Assembly: GCA_013396995.1 (NCBI GenBank)
Contig: VWZP01010355.1
Span: forward strand, 186,001 to 250,000
Direction of reading: 5' to 3'
DNA length: 64,000 nucleotides
Source: Dicaeum eximium
Lineage: Eukaryota > Chordata > Aves > Passeriformes > Dicaeidae
Shown here: piece by piece, positions 46,776-59,289 of the stretch
Layout of the letters: each line of letters opens with the position of its first letter
Numbering within the stretch: position 1 is the first letter of the stretch
Position numbers and translations under genes: made by a program
Notes under the pieces: model-generated
What the model was told of the DNA's origin: nothing
Database searches by the model: none
What the model saw: only the letters and a program-made list of their open reading frames with translations

Positions 46776-47835
46776 GTCTCAGCTCTGTTGCATTTAAATA
46801 ATTTCAATTTTACACCTGAGTAGGAACAGCCCAGGCTGAAGCTGTGTCCCAGGGGCCTCTGCAATACTGTATTTCAAACCTGTTCCTGCTCCGTGGCAGG
46901 TTACAAATGTCCTGTGAGGGCATTATGTGACATCAGGCACAGCTTGTCCAGCTTTGAGGCCAGAGCTGGACCTTCCCTCTGCCTGATCAGCACAGGGATG
47001 GAAGGAAACTGCCATTTCCATGGATGCAGGGCTCCAGCACAGGCAGATGCCTGGAAAAGAAACAGCAAAGTGCGTATGGAAGATGAATTTTTGTAGGAAT
47101 ATCACAGGATATTTTTTTGCAGGATCTGTCCGTGCAGCCTTAGAGGTTACAGAGGAGGGGCAGGGTCTGGCTGCAGCCACTGCCACGAGAGCTGCTCAGT
47201 TAAACCAGGGTGGGAATCCTTCCCCAGTCTGTCCAGAGAAATAAATAAAGGAAGCTGAGGCCAGAGGAGAGGAAGGTGGGAATGCTCTGGGATGCTGGGC
47301 TGGTTTCAGCTCTGCAAGAAGGCTTTTCTCAGTCATCTGCAGAGAACTAATGATACATGTAAAGAGGGAGCTGGAATGTTACAGGAATCCTAAGATCAGA
47401 GGGAAGATAAGCAGATGTAAACATCTCAAATTCCTACAATAGGAGGATTCCTTTTCTGGAGGTGCTGAAAGGAAGAATTTTACCAGCAGCCCCGGAGTTG
47501 ATTGGGGGTGACACAACAGCCCTGAGCCTCCTGAGAGAGGGGGATTTATTTAGAAGACAACCACAGGCAAATATGTTCTTTTTTCTACTCTTGCTTTTTG
47601 ATGAGGAATATTGCTGGAATCAGCTCAGGGGAGGGAGGCTTTGATCATCCTTTCTGAGAGTGAAAAAGCTGCTTTGAATTCTGCTGCAAAGCAGGTCCCA
47701 GGAGGGGCTGTGGGAGGGATGCTCACCGTGGGGCACAGCCCCTGGGTAGGTGTGGGACTGTCTGGGGAGAGGGAGCATCCCCTGTCCCCATCCTGCCCTT
47801 CAGACAGACCTGCAGGACCAGAGGAGCCTTGAGAG

Positions 47836-48020
47836 CATAGAATTATGGAATTGATTGGAATGGGAGGGATTTAAGCCCATCCAGTGCCACCTCTGCCATG
47901 GCCAGGGACACCTTCCACTATCCCAGGTCCATCCAAGCCCCGTCCGGCCTGGCCTTGGACACTGCCAGGGATCCAGGGGCAGCCACAGCTGCTCTGGGCA
48001 CAATTCTTTCCCAATATCCC
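47836..48020 (-). mobile_element. CR1 LINE 3' fragment, 3' half (split by ATCT repeat)
   Basis: TAGAATTATGGAATTGATTG, GGGACACCTTCCACTATCCC, GGATCCAGGGGCAGCCACAG, TTCTTTCCCAATATCCC. Continues past the microsatellite at 48280. Confidence 0.9.
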
Positions 48021-48279
<259 letters not shown>

Positions 48280-48452
48280 CCTGCCCTCTGGCAGTGGAAG
48301 CCATTCCCTGTGTCCTGTTTCCCCATCCCTTGTCTCCAGTCCCTCTCCAGCTCTCCTGGAGCCCCTTTAGGCCCTGCAAGGGCTCTGAGCTCTCCCTGGA
48401 GCCTTCTCCTCTCCAGGTGAACACCACAGCTCTCCCAACCTGGCTCACCCTC
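48280..48452 (-). mobile_element. CR1 LINE fragment, 5' half of the copy split by the ATCT repeat
   Basis: CCTGCCCTCTGGCAGTGGAA, CCAGTCCCTCTCCAGCTCTC, GAGCCTTCTCCTCTCCAGG; matches the copy at 13.43-13.60 kb. Confidence 0.9.
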
Positions 48453-49827
48453 AAAGGGCTGCAAACGAGGTGAGGAACTAAAAGGTGCCACACAAACCTG
48501 AGTTGCTCCTTGAGAGGAACCCAGAGCACTGGAGATCTCCAGAAGACAACACAGACCAACCACCTTAGGCTCTATTTTAAGATAAAACCATCCAGAATCC
48601 AATCCTGCTGTGGAGGAGCCCAAGGTCAAAGTGGCCAGGGCTTCCTTGGTGGTAAAACCAGTGCCCAGATGAGCTCCTCAAAACAGGAAGGAAGGAATAA
48701 AAAAGGGTTCGGAACAGATTCCTGGCAGGAGCTGTTAAATCCATCCCTGCTCTGCATGGAAAAGTTGTGGCATCTGGAAATGTCCCAGAAGAGAACTTTG
48801 TTTTGAAGTGGGTCATAAACACCCTTCCCCTAGGAAAATGCCCTTGGGATTTTTAGAGAGTGGCTGAGGACAGAAAGGAACCAGTTCCAGTGCTGTGGAA
48901 ATGTAAAAAACCCAATGTTTGTGGATTTGCCTGCTTTGTCCTGCACTCAGAAACATGTATTTGTTTAGATGGTGCTAATTGGAGGAACATGAAAAAATTC
49001 CCAAAATAAATGTCTTTCTTAATTGAAGAGCCAGTGCTTCTCTGAAGGAAATTGCTTTGAGGGACTGACACTAATTTTCAATTTTTCTTTTATTCTTTGC
49101 TTCTATTTTAAGCAAACAAAAATAAAACTTCACAAGACTTTGAAAATGCACTTCGTTGAGTGGGGTTTTTTCTTCTCTTTGGCCATTGAAAACCCCATGA
49201 GAATGGAGATAACTCAGCTTCTCCCATGTGGATATTGGCTCCCACCTGATAAAATCAGCCTTTTTTCCAAAGGTAGCTTTATGAAATCACAAATATTTAA
49301 AACCAAAACTTCACTTTTTAAATATGAGGAGCTCTCCTCTGCTTGCCCATGGTTTTGAAATGGACAAAGTTCAAATGAGAGGGAAACTCCACATGGGAAA
49401 ATGAAATCCTCCCGTGAAAGGAATTGTAAAGAGATTCTTTGCTTCCTGAAAATGCTGTAATTGAAAAAAACAACTAACAAAAAACCACCCAAAAACCCCA
49501 ACCAAAAAAAAAAAAAAAAAGAATAAGAGGCTACCTCAGTTCTCTTATCAGTTTTAGTGTTATTATTTCTCTGAGCCATTTTCCAAGATTTTTCTCTGAC
49601 TGCTGGTGGAGACAAACCAAGCAAAATTTATTCCCAACACCTGCACAATATGGCAAACTGATCCTGATAGGCATCCCAGATAATTGCTATGGCATGCTTT
49701 CTTTTTGGGAAAAGCCTGCTCTGGCACCATAGCTTTGGGCATTAAGTCACATTTATCTCCCCCCATGGGATTAAATCCGTGGAAGGGTGGTCTGAGAATA
49801 ATCCTGGGAGCAGAGCTGGGCAGTTCC
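48453..49827. other. Intergenic A/T-rich sequence, nothing recognised
   Basis: A-rich low-complexity tract at 49465-49521 (17 consecutive A near the end). No exon or RNA gene seen. Confidence 0.45.
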
Positions 49828-50125
49828 ACAGCTCAGCCTGGAGAAAAGGAGGCTCAGGGAGGACCTTGTGGCTCTGCACAACTCCATGACAGGAGGGGAC
49901 AGCCGGGGGGGTCGGGCTCTGCTGCCAGGGAACAGGGACAGGAGGAGAGGGAATGGCCTCAGGCTGGGCCAGGGGGAGGCTCGGGTTGGATATTTGGAAA
50001 ATTCCTTCCCTGAATGAGTGGTTAAACCTTGGCAGAGGCTGCCCAGGGGGCTGGCAGAATCCCCATCCCTGGAGGTGTTCAAGGAAGGAGCAGATGTAGC
50101 ACCTGGGGACAGGGTTCAGTGGTTG
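49828..50125 (+). mobile_element. CR1 LINE 3' fragment, part before the LTR insertion
   Basis: CTCAGCCTGGAGAAAAGGAG, GACAGCCGGGGGGGTCGGGC, CCCATCCCTGGAGGTGTTCA, GGGGACAGGGTTCAGTGGTT. Interrupted by an LTR and resumed at 50762. Confidence 0.95.
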
Positions 50126-50761
50126 TGTTATAAATAAAGTGGTGTTCAAATTATATGTTTACTTACCCCTTGTTCATGTACTTACCTGTTCCTGCTCCAG
50201 CCCCAGTTCATGTCCCTAGTTGATGTATTGGTCTTACCCAGTTCCAAAGTTCTGTTTCATCCATCTCTCCTTAGTCCCATGCACCCCTTACTCGCCCTCA
50301 ATTCGTCGGGAAATTCAGCTGCTGCTCCCAGAACTGACTTCCGGCCTTCCCATAAAGACTTGCGGACTGCCCATACTAAATTACCTTGCCGTCTGTTAGC
50401 TAAAACCACTCTAAGCCAACGAGCCGACTTCAACAGGCACCAGAAAACCATCCCTCAAGGATGGCACAGACCTCAGGATGCAGGAAACATCAGCTGGAGC
50501 CAGGCTAGTCACCGCCATCATAACTTGGAGGACACCCGAGCAAGAAGACCACCCCAGATGATTGAGCCAAATCAGGTCTCTGGACGATCCCAGCGAGGAT
50601 AGAGACTCCAGACCTGGTGGTGACGACAGGCCTGCGTAATCCTCCTCCTCATCGTCGACCACTGGGAGCAGCAGCAGCAGTGGCGTGCACCCCAAGCCCC
50701 CACCTGTAGGCCCTCTCCTCTTTAATAAAGGATTTAAAAGGGAGCAGAAGGTCTTACTTCA
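50126..50761 (+). mobile_element. Solo LTR of an endogenous retrovirus, inserted in a CR1
   Basis: Begins TGTTAT, ends TTCA, and is flanked by a 4-bp direct repeat GTTG (50122-50125 and 50762-50765). Removing the element and one copy restores a continuous CR1 3' end. A polyadenylation signal AATAAA at 50724-50729 sets the + orientation. Related along its length to the LTR at 61372-62035 (shared blocks such as CGGGAAAT, GACAGGCCTGCG, TCGTCGACCA/TGTCGACCAA, ACCCCAAGC, TTAATAAAGG). The 4-bp duplication fits a gammaretrovirus-like (ERV1) element. No internal coding sequence remains. Confidence 0.9.
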
Positions 50762-50832
50762 GTTGAAGATTGGGCTTGATGACCTTGGAGATCCTTCCCA
50801 GCCTTAATGACTCCATTATTCTGTGATTCCAT
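50762..50832 (+). mobile_element. CR1 LINE 3' end, part after the LTR insertion
   Basis: GTTGAAGATTGGGCTTGATG, CCTTGGAGATCCTTCCCAGC, tail ATTATTCTGTGATTCCAT. Confidence 0.95.
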
Positions 50833-51104
50833 TCCTTGTGGACTCAGAACCAGCTGGGCTGTGCCACCAAGTTCTTCCTCACCTTCCCACAACAACCTTC
50901 ACTGGAGCTGATCCCGGAGCTGCTGCTTGTAAGTGTGGGAAGAGAAGCCAACAGCCAGGAGTCACTCCAGAGAGCCCAAGAATTGCAGTCTCATGGATGC
51001 TTTGGGTCGAGCCCCCTGATTCACCCTCTGCCTCTAAACCCAGCCCTTCCACCAGGATCCTCCTGGGCCGGGCTGCTCTGCCAGGAGCTGCTGTGTCCCC
51101 AGGC

Positions 51105-51250
51105 TGTACGCCCAGCTGTGTCCCTGGCCCTGTCCCCACAGCTGTGTCCCCAGCCCTGTCGCCCCCGCGGTATCCCCTGGCTGTGACCCCCGGCCCTGTC
51201 CCACTGGCTGTGACCCCCGGCTGCATCCCTGGCCCTGTCCGCGCCACCCC
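51105..51250. repeat. GC-rich degenerate tandem repeat
   Basis: Repeated CCCTGTCCC and GGCTGTGACCCC-like units (for example GGCTGTGACCCCCGG at about 51179 and 51206). The unit is irregular, so no exact period is given. Confidence 0.6.
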
Positions 51251-51284
51251 CCCGCCATCCCGCCTTTGCACTTTGCCTTGCCTT

Positions 51285-51380
51285 TGTTCTCCTTTCATCT
51301 CGCCTTTATCATCGCAGCCAGGCAGGGCTTCCAGCCCGGCAATTAACAGTGGCAATTAAGAGCTGCCGAGGTAGGTGTTT
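51285..51380. promoter_or_regulatory. Candidate conserved noncoding element
   Basis: TTCTCCTTTCATCTCGCCTT, TTATCATCGCAGCC and a duplicated core GGCAATTAACAGTGGCAATTAAGAG: two GGCAATTAA copies 15 bases apart. Confidence 0.3.
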
Positions 51381-52239
51381 CCCCTCCGAAGGGACTTGAT
51401 GTTTTCCATGCTGAGCAGGAGAGATTCCCACTGAGGGAGCTCATTTGTGCTGATTAGGAAGTGTTGTCCTTGCTGGAATCTGAGCTCAGGCTGAAAAGTT
51501 GCAAAGTATCAAATGGGTTTTGTTTTTTTTTAATCTATTGCCAGTCCCAAATCCCTGTCAAAATATGAACGCGCATAAATTTCAGGTGATTGCTGCCCAG
51601 TCTGTGCTTTTCAGAGTTCAGAAAATCAGGTGAACAATGAGGAAAGCCAGCAGTTACCCAGGCAAGGCCTCTTTTGCCACATCCATTGGAAGGGAATGGT
51701 TGTTATGGAATGGAGAACATTAGAGTTGGCCACAGGATGCAGCCACTGCTAAGTAAATGCTGCCTCAAAAGCTGTCTGTTGAGCCTCTCAAATCCTTTAG
51801 TGAATGATAAAATGGAAAAAGCTGGGAAATCATGGGAAAAGATAATCTGGACCCAAGTGGAAAAACCCATCTGCAAAAATCTAATCAAGCCACCAGTGAC
51901 ACTGAGTATTTCCAGTGACTTTTAGCTCGGAATTCAAACACTCCTGGTGTCCAATAATGACGTTTCATGTCTTGTGCACTGAGTGCCAGTGTGGAATTAA
52001 CTGGGAAAATACGGATTTTTATAAATAAGGCTGGCTTTCAGTACCTGGAAAATAAATTTAGGTCTCACCCTGCTTGTTCTCAAAGTGATCTAATGTTGGG
52101 AGGAAAACAAGAACAGCCTCCACCACTGTCTGGGTGCTGATGAGAAATTATTAATCCAGTCCTGGCTGGAACAGCTTCCTAGGCATCCCCAGGACAGCTG
52201 AATGGATGGGGCACTCCACGGAGACAGAGCCCTGTGCAA

Positions 52240-52460
52240 ATAAAACAATGAGGAAATAAGGGAATGTTGTTGATGGAGATTATTTCTCTCCTTACTCGAT
52301 CATAACAGTTTTATATCTGTGTAAAAATGAATTCTGCTCGGTAATGTGGTCTCTGGGAGTTGTATTTATCCTGTTTATTGCTATCAGGAACTTATTCTTT
52401 TGCATAAATTATTCATGGGAATTAGACATGTTCGTGAGGCCTCATTTGTGTGGGGAGGGA
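52240..52460. promoter_or_regulatory. Candidate conserved noncoding element with POU/SOX-like motifs
   Basis: TTTTGCATAAATTATTCATG (octamer-like core followed by a homeodomain-like stretch, about 52398), GGGAATTAGACATG, AATAAAACAATGAGG (SOX-like ACAATG), CTTACTCGATCATAACAG. A/T-rich but not simple repeat. Confidence 0.35.
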
Positions 52461-53049
52461 TAGGGAGCAGGGAGGCAGCAGGAAACTTCCTGGTTTGGGT
52501 TCTTTGGAGGAAGAGCACTTGGAAATCATGGGAAGTGAGGAAAGCCCAGTGGGAATGGATCACACCACCAAATTTCCTGGGCACAGGAGCCATGGGGCGT
52601 CTTTGCCACTCAGGGCAGAGCTCTGTGGGGGTGCAGAGAGGCCCTCAGAGCAGCAAAGAGCAGGAGAGAAGGAGCTGCCCCTTTTAAGATGGCACAAAGT
52701 TCATACCCAAGCCTCCAAAGGTGCAGCATCCTGTGCAGACAGAGCATTTAGGGGAAGATTTCACCTCCTGCTGCAACATCTGTTCTCCCTCAGCCATAAA
52801 AAGGGGCTGGATGGCCATTGGTGATCAGCAGGAGATGGGAAAAGATCAGCATTAGTGTCCCCTGTGGGGAGGAGTGTGTGTTAGGGAGCACAAGCACTGC
52901 AGCCATGGCTCTCTTCTAGCAGAGGCCAGGCAGGAGGAGCCCTGGGATGAGGGACAAAGCCCTGGGATTGTGCCTTCACCTCTGCCCCAGCCGTGGTTCA
53001 CCCACCAGGGCAGGGCCTGCTCCTGGCCTTGGCCACGGGGCTCTTGCAA

Positions 53050-53140
53050 ACCAATTCTCTTCTATTTTAAAGTGCATTATTATGCTTAAAAGCAATTTTC
53101 TTCCTTAATGTGATGGGATTATGATTTCATTATTGTCCCA
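53050..53140. promoter_or_regulatory. Candidate conserved noncoding element
   Basis: AAGTGCATTATTATGCTTAA, AAGCAATTTTCTTCCTTAAT and GGGATTATGATTTCATTATT: GGATTA (OTX-like) and ATTA cores in a 90-base block. Confidence 0.25.
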
Positions 53141-54164
53141 GTGTGGTTTTGGTCTCAGGAGCTGGGTTTACAGGGCTGCTGCAGTTGGAGAGGACGGAGC
53201 TGCACCTCTTACTACAGATCTCTCCTCCCCTTGGTTGTTCCTGCAAAATCCTCTCCCAAGTAGCTGCTGTTCCGTGTCCTCTTTCCAAGTGATAATTCAG
53301 GAGGCCTGGGTGATTTGCATTTTTGGGAGTTCCTGATGCTGCTGGGATGTTTTTTTCCCCTCCTGACCCCCCTGTGTGTCCCAGCACAGCTGGGCTTGCA
53401 TGAATCAAACCTCGGGGGCGATGCCCTCAGCAAAGCTGCACAGCCGGTCTTGATATCCCATCTGGAGCCAAGCTGGGAATTCCTATGGAATTTCTGCAGC
53501 TGCTGGATGGATTTCTGTGCAGTATTCACAGGGTTGTGCTGCACACAGAGCCATGGCCTGGCGTGGATGAGGAGCTGAGCCCAAACTGAGCTCCCATGGC
53601 TTCGTCCTTGGAAAAGAGTAGCTCCCTGTGAGCCTCACAGGCAGCAGATTGCAGCTCCAGGGCCTGGGTGTCACTTTTGAGCTGTCAGGTGGCTCATTCC
53701 TCCTCCAGAAGCCTGGGGTGCTGTGAGGGAAGCGCCCAGGTGCTCTGGGACTTGCTCTTTTCCCACTGGCAAGGGAAGAATGGACTATCCTGGCAAAAGC
53801 AATGGTGGAAAACACAGAGCAGGGCAGGAGAAAGGTGTGATATGAGTAACTGGCAGCTTTTCCTCGGTGCACACAGGAATCACTTAAAATCCTCCTCTCA
53901 CTGAGGAAGAGAGTGAGGATACACTTCTTTCCCCATGGTGTCATTCCACATGGGAAATCTGGTGAAGCAAATCCCCACAGAGCTGCCCAGCCCCAGCTGG
54001 GAGCTGCCCCCCACCCTCTGCTGCACTGGGGACGTTTCCAGCCTCAAACCTTTCAACTCCTTCCCAGCTGAGCTGGAGGAAGCTACAGGAAAAACGCTGA
54101 GAAATCCAGGTCAGTTGGGAAGGGTCAATTCTTTATGGAGTAGGACACTTGAGTTCCTGAGGGC

Positions 54165-54528
54165 ACTTGAAATGTTCCGCTGGAGAAGACTGAGGGGTGA
54201 CTTCATAGGGGCTGCAGCTCCTCCCAAGGGCAGCTCCAATCTCTGCTCCTTGTGACAGGGATAGGACCCAGGGAATGGCTGGAGCTGGGCCAGGGCAGGC
54301 TCAGGCTGGAGCTCAGGGAAAGGTTCTTCCCCCAGAGGGTGCTGGCACTGCCCAGGCTCCCCAGGGAATGGGCACGGCCCCGAGGCTGCCAGAGCTCCAG
54401 GAGAGTTTGGACAGCGCTGCCAGGGATGCACAGGGTGGGATTGTTGGGGGGTCTGGGCAGGGACAGGGGTGGGGCTGGGTGATCCCTGGGGGTCCCAGCT
54501 CAGGATATTCCGTGATTCTGTGATTCCA
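54165..54528 (+). mobile_element. CR1 LINE 3' fragment
   Basis: AAATGTTCCGCTGGAGAAGA, CTGAGGGGTGACTTCATAGG, GCAGGCTCAGGCTGGAGCTC, AGGTTCTTCCCCCAGAGGGT, tail CCGTGATTCTGTGATTCC. Same subfamily as the - strand copy at 34.3-34.6 kb. Confidence 0.95.
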
Positions 54529-56777
54529 TATTGATGTGCATCCAAGCCCACCAGACACAAGAGCCTCAAGGCACAGACAAGCACAGATCACATTGGTGAT
54601 ATGAGAAATGAATGATAAAGCCATGACCTCACAAATGACTGGGAGATGGGCAGAGATAACAACTTAATGGGAGCTTGCTCTGAGATAAGGAAATGGGGTT
54701 GGTGAACAGGAGCCAGGAATTTATTCATAGGGAAATGCCAAGTGGAGAGAAAGAGGTGCTGTGATTTCTGCATCCAACAATGGGGAGAGATAAATTGTGC
54801 CCCTAGAGTTGATATCCACATTGTTAAAACACGTTGTCATGCTGCAAAAGGGAGACAAAGCCTCACAAGGATGAGTCAAGGCTTGGAAAACCTGAGTGTG
54901 CCAAACAGAAGCAGCTCCATCCTTCAGTTTATTAAAGTGAAGTTTGTGAATAATAGTACAGCACAAAAATCCCCCCAGAGGGTGCAGATTCCTGATAGCA
55001 AAACAATGTCTAATTTTGCAGATAAGCACAGATCAAGATCCAGGGGTAGGAAATTGCAGGCATGGGAGGCTGAGGCTGGGAATGACGCAGGGACTCCGTT
55101 CCTGATAACAAGAGCTCTTTAAAAAGCTCAGGATCTGTTGTTAGAACCTCTGAAAATTAGATACACTCTGCACCAGGGTGTCCAGGCTGGAAGGGCTGGA
55201 TCTTGCAGAGAAATCCAGAGCCCTGGGGCTACAAAGAGCCCAAAGTGAGAGATTTTTTAGGCAGCAGTCTGAGATGCCATTTTAGGACATTTCGGATATT
55301 CCTGAATTACAGCCCAAGGCAGGGCCACCCACGTGTTCCTGGGTGTTGCCTTGGTGGACCTCAATCCTTTAGTTTTCTCGAGGAATGAGGGAATTCTACC
55401 ATAAATTCTGATTGCAGGCAGAAGGAGCAAGGTCGTGCTGTGTCGGATGCCAGGCTGCTTCCCTAACTCTGAATCCCAAATATTCTCTGCTCGCTGGGGG
55501 CATCCTGCTGCCAGCATTCCACAAACCAGGAGGAATTAGCTCCTGATCATGGATGTAAAAATAAGTAGATGCTGGTGTCAGTCCCTCCTTCCAAGGTGTG
55601 ATTTGGTTCCTCAGACAGTCCCTTTCCATGGAGACAGAAATGACACTAAAAACCCCAGAGGACACAGTGGAAACCACTGGAAATCCATCCAAGAATGACC
55701 AGTGAAAAGGAAAACCCACCTTCCATCAGTTCTGCCTGGAATCTGCATGCCCATCATCACTACACAGGTGACAGGGCTCGAACAGACACAGAGGGAGCTT
55801 CCTCTGTGCCCTCTGCACTTGGGAATCTCCCCATGGAAGGAGGGATGTGGGATTTGCTAGAAAAAATCCTTGGAAAATGTTGTTCCTTTTGTTATGTTGA
55901 ACTCACAATGTAATTTCTCCCTGTTTTCTGAATTTCTCAGATTTGTATGCCCTTGTTGGCTGAAAGCGATGGCAGCAACAAGCACAGAGCTGTCCTGCAG
56001 TGGAAAAAATCCCCAGGATGTCGCTAAGAAACTGCAAATATTTAATTATCAATAGCTCTGGGCTAGGATCCGTCATGATTAGATCCCCTCTGTAATCAGT
56101 CTAATTGAGAACAGCCCTGAATGGAGGTGCTGGGCTCTCATTGAGAGCTGCTCTGCCTTTCCTGGAAACATCAATGCTGTCTCTGACATGGGCTCTGCCT
56201 GCATCTCATTTCCCTTCCCTAACCCTGGCTTTTCTGTGAATCTCCAAACCACATCCATTCTCTGAATCACAGCCCCATCCCACCCTCACTGCTCTGGGCG
56301 AAGGAGCTCAGGAAATAATCCACTTTCCTGTAAAATCCCTTGTTTCTGTTGGCCCTGGGAGCAGGAGCTGGCAGCAGTTCGGGCATGGTGGTGACAGCCC
56401 AGATCTTCCACCTCCTTCTGCTCTTTGACAATGGGGGGCAAGGCTGTCTTGTCAGATTGTCAGGAGCAGGGATCTGCAAGGAATTGTTCCCTGGATTTGG
56501 CCAGTGATCCAGAAAAAAATAATAGCACGAGGCCGACCCAAAATGACAACTTTACAGAGATTCTGGTGAAGTGAATCTGTTCCTTTTGGGGTAAAATGCC
56601 AATTGAAACATTTTCTCTGACAAGAATTGGGTTGTTTATGTTGGGAGAGTTGCTTTTATTGTGATTTGTAGGAAAGGGGGAATTTTAGTCCCCAGCTGCT
56701 CACCTGGCTTATGTTGGAGCGGGGATGGGAACCCAGAGACTGCATGGACACAACCTACACTGAGATATGGGGAAGAG
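54529..56777. other. Intergenic sequence, nothing firmly recognised
   Basis: A possible CR1-like trace at 54930-55035 (TTTATTAAAGTGAAGTTTGT ... TCTAATTTTGCAGATAAGCA) is too eroded to call. No exon or RNA gene. Confidence 0.4.
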
Positions 56778-56958
56778 ACGCAGAATCCTGGAATGGTTTG
56801 CGTTGGGAGGGACCTTAAAGCTCATCCAGTGCCCCTCCCAGCCATGGGCAGCCATGGGCAGGAACACCTTCCACTACCCCAGGCTGCTCCAAGCTCCATC
56901 CAACCTGGCCTTGGACACTTCCATGGATCCAGGGGCCACAGCTGCTCTGGGAACAGGG
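56778..56958 (-). mobile_element. CR1 LINE 3'-end fragment
   Basis: GCAGAATCCTGGAATGGTTT, GGGAGGGACCTTAAAGCTCA, CACCTTCCACTACCCCAGGC, GGATCCAGGGGCCACAGCTG. Contains a local 10-bp duplication of GCCATGGGCA (56841-56860). Confidence 0.9.
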
Positions 56959-58160
56959 ATGGGGAGTAGGAGAGTAAGGAAGATGGTATGTGACCCTCAG
57001 AACAGCAGGAGGATGGGGCTCCCTCTGGACGTCCGTGGATGCCAGAGGGATCAGGTGCCCGGTAGGATCTGTCTGCACAGACACTGGGGCAGAATGGAGA
57101 AGTCTCCATCCTAGTAATGATCCAGAGTCCCATCATGGTCAGCAGTGAGGTCATTCCTCCCTGCCAGGAATCCCTCAATCCATCCGTGCTGCAAGCTGGG
57201 AGATCTCTAAGCAGGCAACAGCAGTGATTTTCCTGCTGAAACCTGGATTCTTCTCCACTTGGCTCCATGTGCTGAGGCTGTCGAAGGATAAGTCTGGGCT
57301 GATAAATTTCTCCTTTCCTTGCTGCTCCCCCAGGTTCCAGTTTCCTTGTGGAGGAGCGGGTGCAGGACTGGAGGAACACCCTGGGTGTGGGGCACAGTCA
57401 CCCCCATCCCTGGGGGCTGCTCTACACAGGCAGAAGCTGCTCCTTGTCCAGGTTCTCCCACTCTAGCTTTGCACCTGTAACTCCTTACAGCTCTAGAATC
57501 CACATTTGGAAGCAGATTTTCCCTCAGCTACTACAATTCATGGATTTAGGTCCTGCTTTGTGGTGCTTCCCCAGTGCTGGGACACAGCCACCATGGGCAG
57601 CCACAGGAACACGGTTGTGCCAACGTCACCAAACACTCGGATGTTTGGGAACTGCTGAATTTGAAAAAGGAGGGAAGCAAAAAGAATTGAGCACAGCTGG
57701 AGGTCAGGAGAGAGGGAATCTTCTTTGGGAGGGCCAATACCTGCACTGGCTTTGGTGTCCAGGTCACAAACCAACCCTCCCAGGTTGTCCTTGGTCTCTG
57801 CAAAATGAAGCTGGGGCTGAGAGAGGAGTGGGGAGCACAAAGCAAAGGCCCAGAACAGCTCCAGTCCTAAAACAATCCCACCTGGAGTTTGGGAGTTCCC
57901 ACCTGGAGCCAGGGTTTAGGGGCTCTTTGTCTTTTCCCACCCCTTGGTGGCTGATTCACCAAATCCCAGCCATGGCTGTTGGGTTTCCCACCTGGAAATC
58001 CAGCTTTGTCCAGAGGGTTGGGAGCATGAATGAAGGTTGTCTGCTCTTGGGAAAGAGAAATATTTACTTTATTCCCACAATAAATGTAGGGTAAGCCCCA
58101 GAAGCTTTGCTCACCCAATCAGGCATTGCACACTTCCTTCCTTCTTTTTTCCTTTTTTTT

Positions 58161-58161
58161 N
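58161..58161. other. Single ambiguous base (N)
   Basis: One N after a run of eight T. Most simply an unresolved homopolymer or polishing position, not a scaffold gap. Confidence 0.9.
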
Positions 58162-59289
58162 CCCATTACCATCTGCCCAGGAAATGGAAACACTCTCCTG
58201 CCTTCTTGGGTGATGGAAATCTTCTAAGAAGAGATGGAAGGCACGTGCTGTGTTCCACAGTCTGGGATCTCTCCTTCCTTCCTGCCTGGGAGGGAGACCT
58301 GAGGAATGCAGGGGAGCAGTGCCATGGTCCCGGTGCCCTTGGCCTTCTCCCATGGATTGGTTGTGTCGTTCCCTCACTGAACAGCACATGGAAAAGTCCT
58401 GCTGGGAATTTTGGTGTCCATCTCCTTGGCCCCCTCCTCCAAAATCTCTGATTTTTCACATTTTCCCCTGGGATTTCCCTTCACACCTGCAGCTCTCTGA
58501 GGAAGGGCTCCATGGAGGGTCTCCCAGTGGGGCTCTGGTCTATCCATGGGCAGCATTCCAAGCACAGGGAGATGCTGAGCATCTCTGGGAAGGGAGGACA
58601 ACAAAGCATACATGGCCCATCCCCAGCAAATGCCAAAATGTCAAACATGACAATTTTCCAAGGCTTTTATCAGGAAAAATTAGCTGGGAATGGATAACGT
58701 CCCTTCCTGTGTCCTTCAGTTCCCAGTCCTGATGCAGATCTCATCTGGGTTTTCCAGATGAAAGTAAGAAGAAAGGAAGGAGAAGAGCCTCTGACTGATT
58801 TGCTGACTGAGTATTTATTAAAATAGACTGGAGCAATTAAAAACAAAAGCTCCCCAAACTTGGGATGCAAATTGAGTAGCTGGGAAACACAAAAGGAGAG
58901 GATCTGGTGGCAACTTGAATTCTGTACAAACCCAGATTTTTCACAGAATCACAGAACTCAATTCCAAGCTAAAGCCAAACTGAAATTTTTGAAAAAGCAG
59001 AAACTCAAAGAAGAATTTCTTATGGCTAAAGTGAAAATTAGTTTGACAAACCACAAACATTTCAATTGAAAACTGGGACATCCTCTTTTCTCTCTCTCCT
59101 TTTTTAATTAACCTCAAACTCTCAAAAGCACAATGATGGGAACCCAAGGAATGTGACACTCCCCAAGTGTCTCTAATAAATGCACAAGCTGCAAAACAAA
59201 TACAGATTTGCAAAACATTTTGTTTTCCCCACATTTCCATTTTCCCTGACTAGAAGTATTCCTGCAAAATTTCAGCCAATTCCCTCTCT

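Larger units (their letters stand above)
45469..47835. other. Intergenic sequence, two old CR1-like traces, no gene
   Basis: Traces at 45760-45860 and 46710-46775; the rest is unassigned. Confidence 0.4.
50833..54164. other. Intergenic sequence with several conserved-looking blocks, no gene
   Basis: Contains a GC-rich degenerate repeat at 51105-51250 and candidate regulatory blocks at 51285-51380, 52240-52460 and 53050-53140. No exon recognised. Confidence 0.45.

Noticed and set aside
51105..51250. Possible CpG island or promoter
   Set aside because: GC-rich mainly because of a degenerate CCCTGTCCC repeat; few CpGs and no adjoining exon.
58940..58970. TTTTCACAGAATCACAGAAC as a CR1 3' end
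   Set aside because: Only the octamer-like part matches; nothing CR1-like follows.
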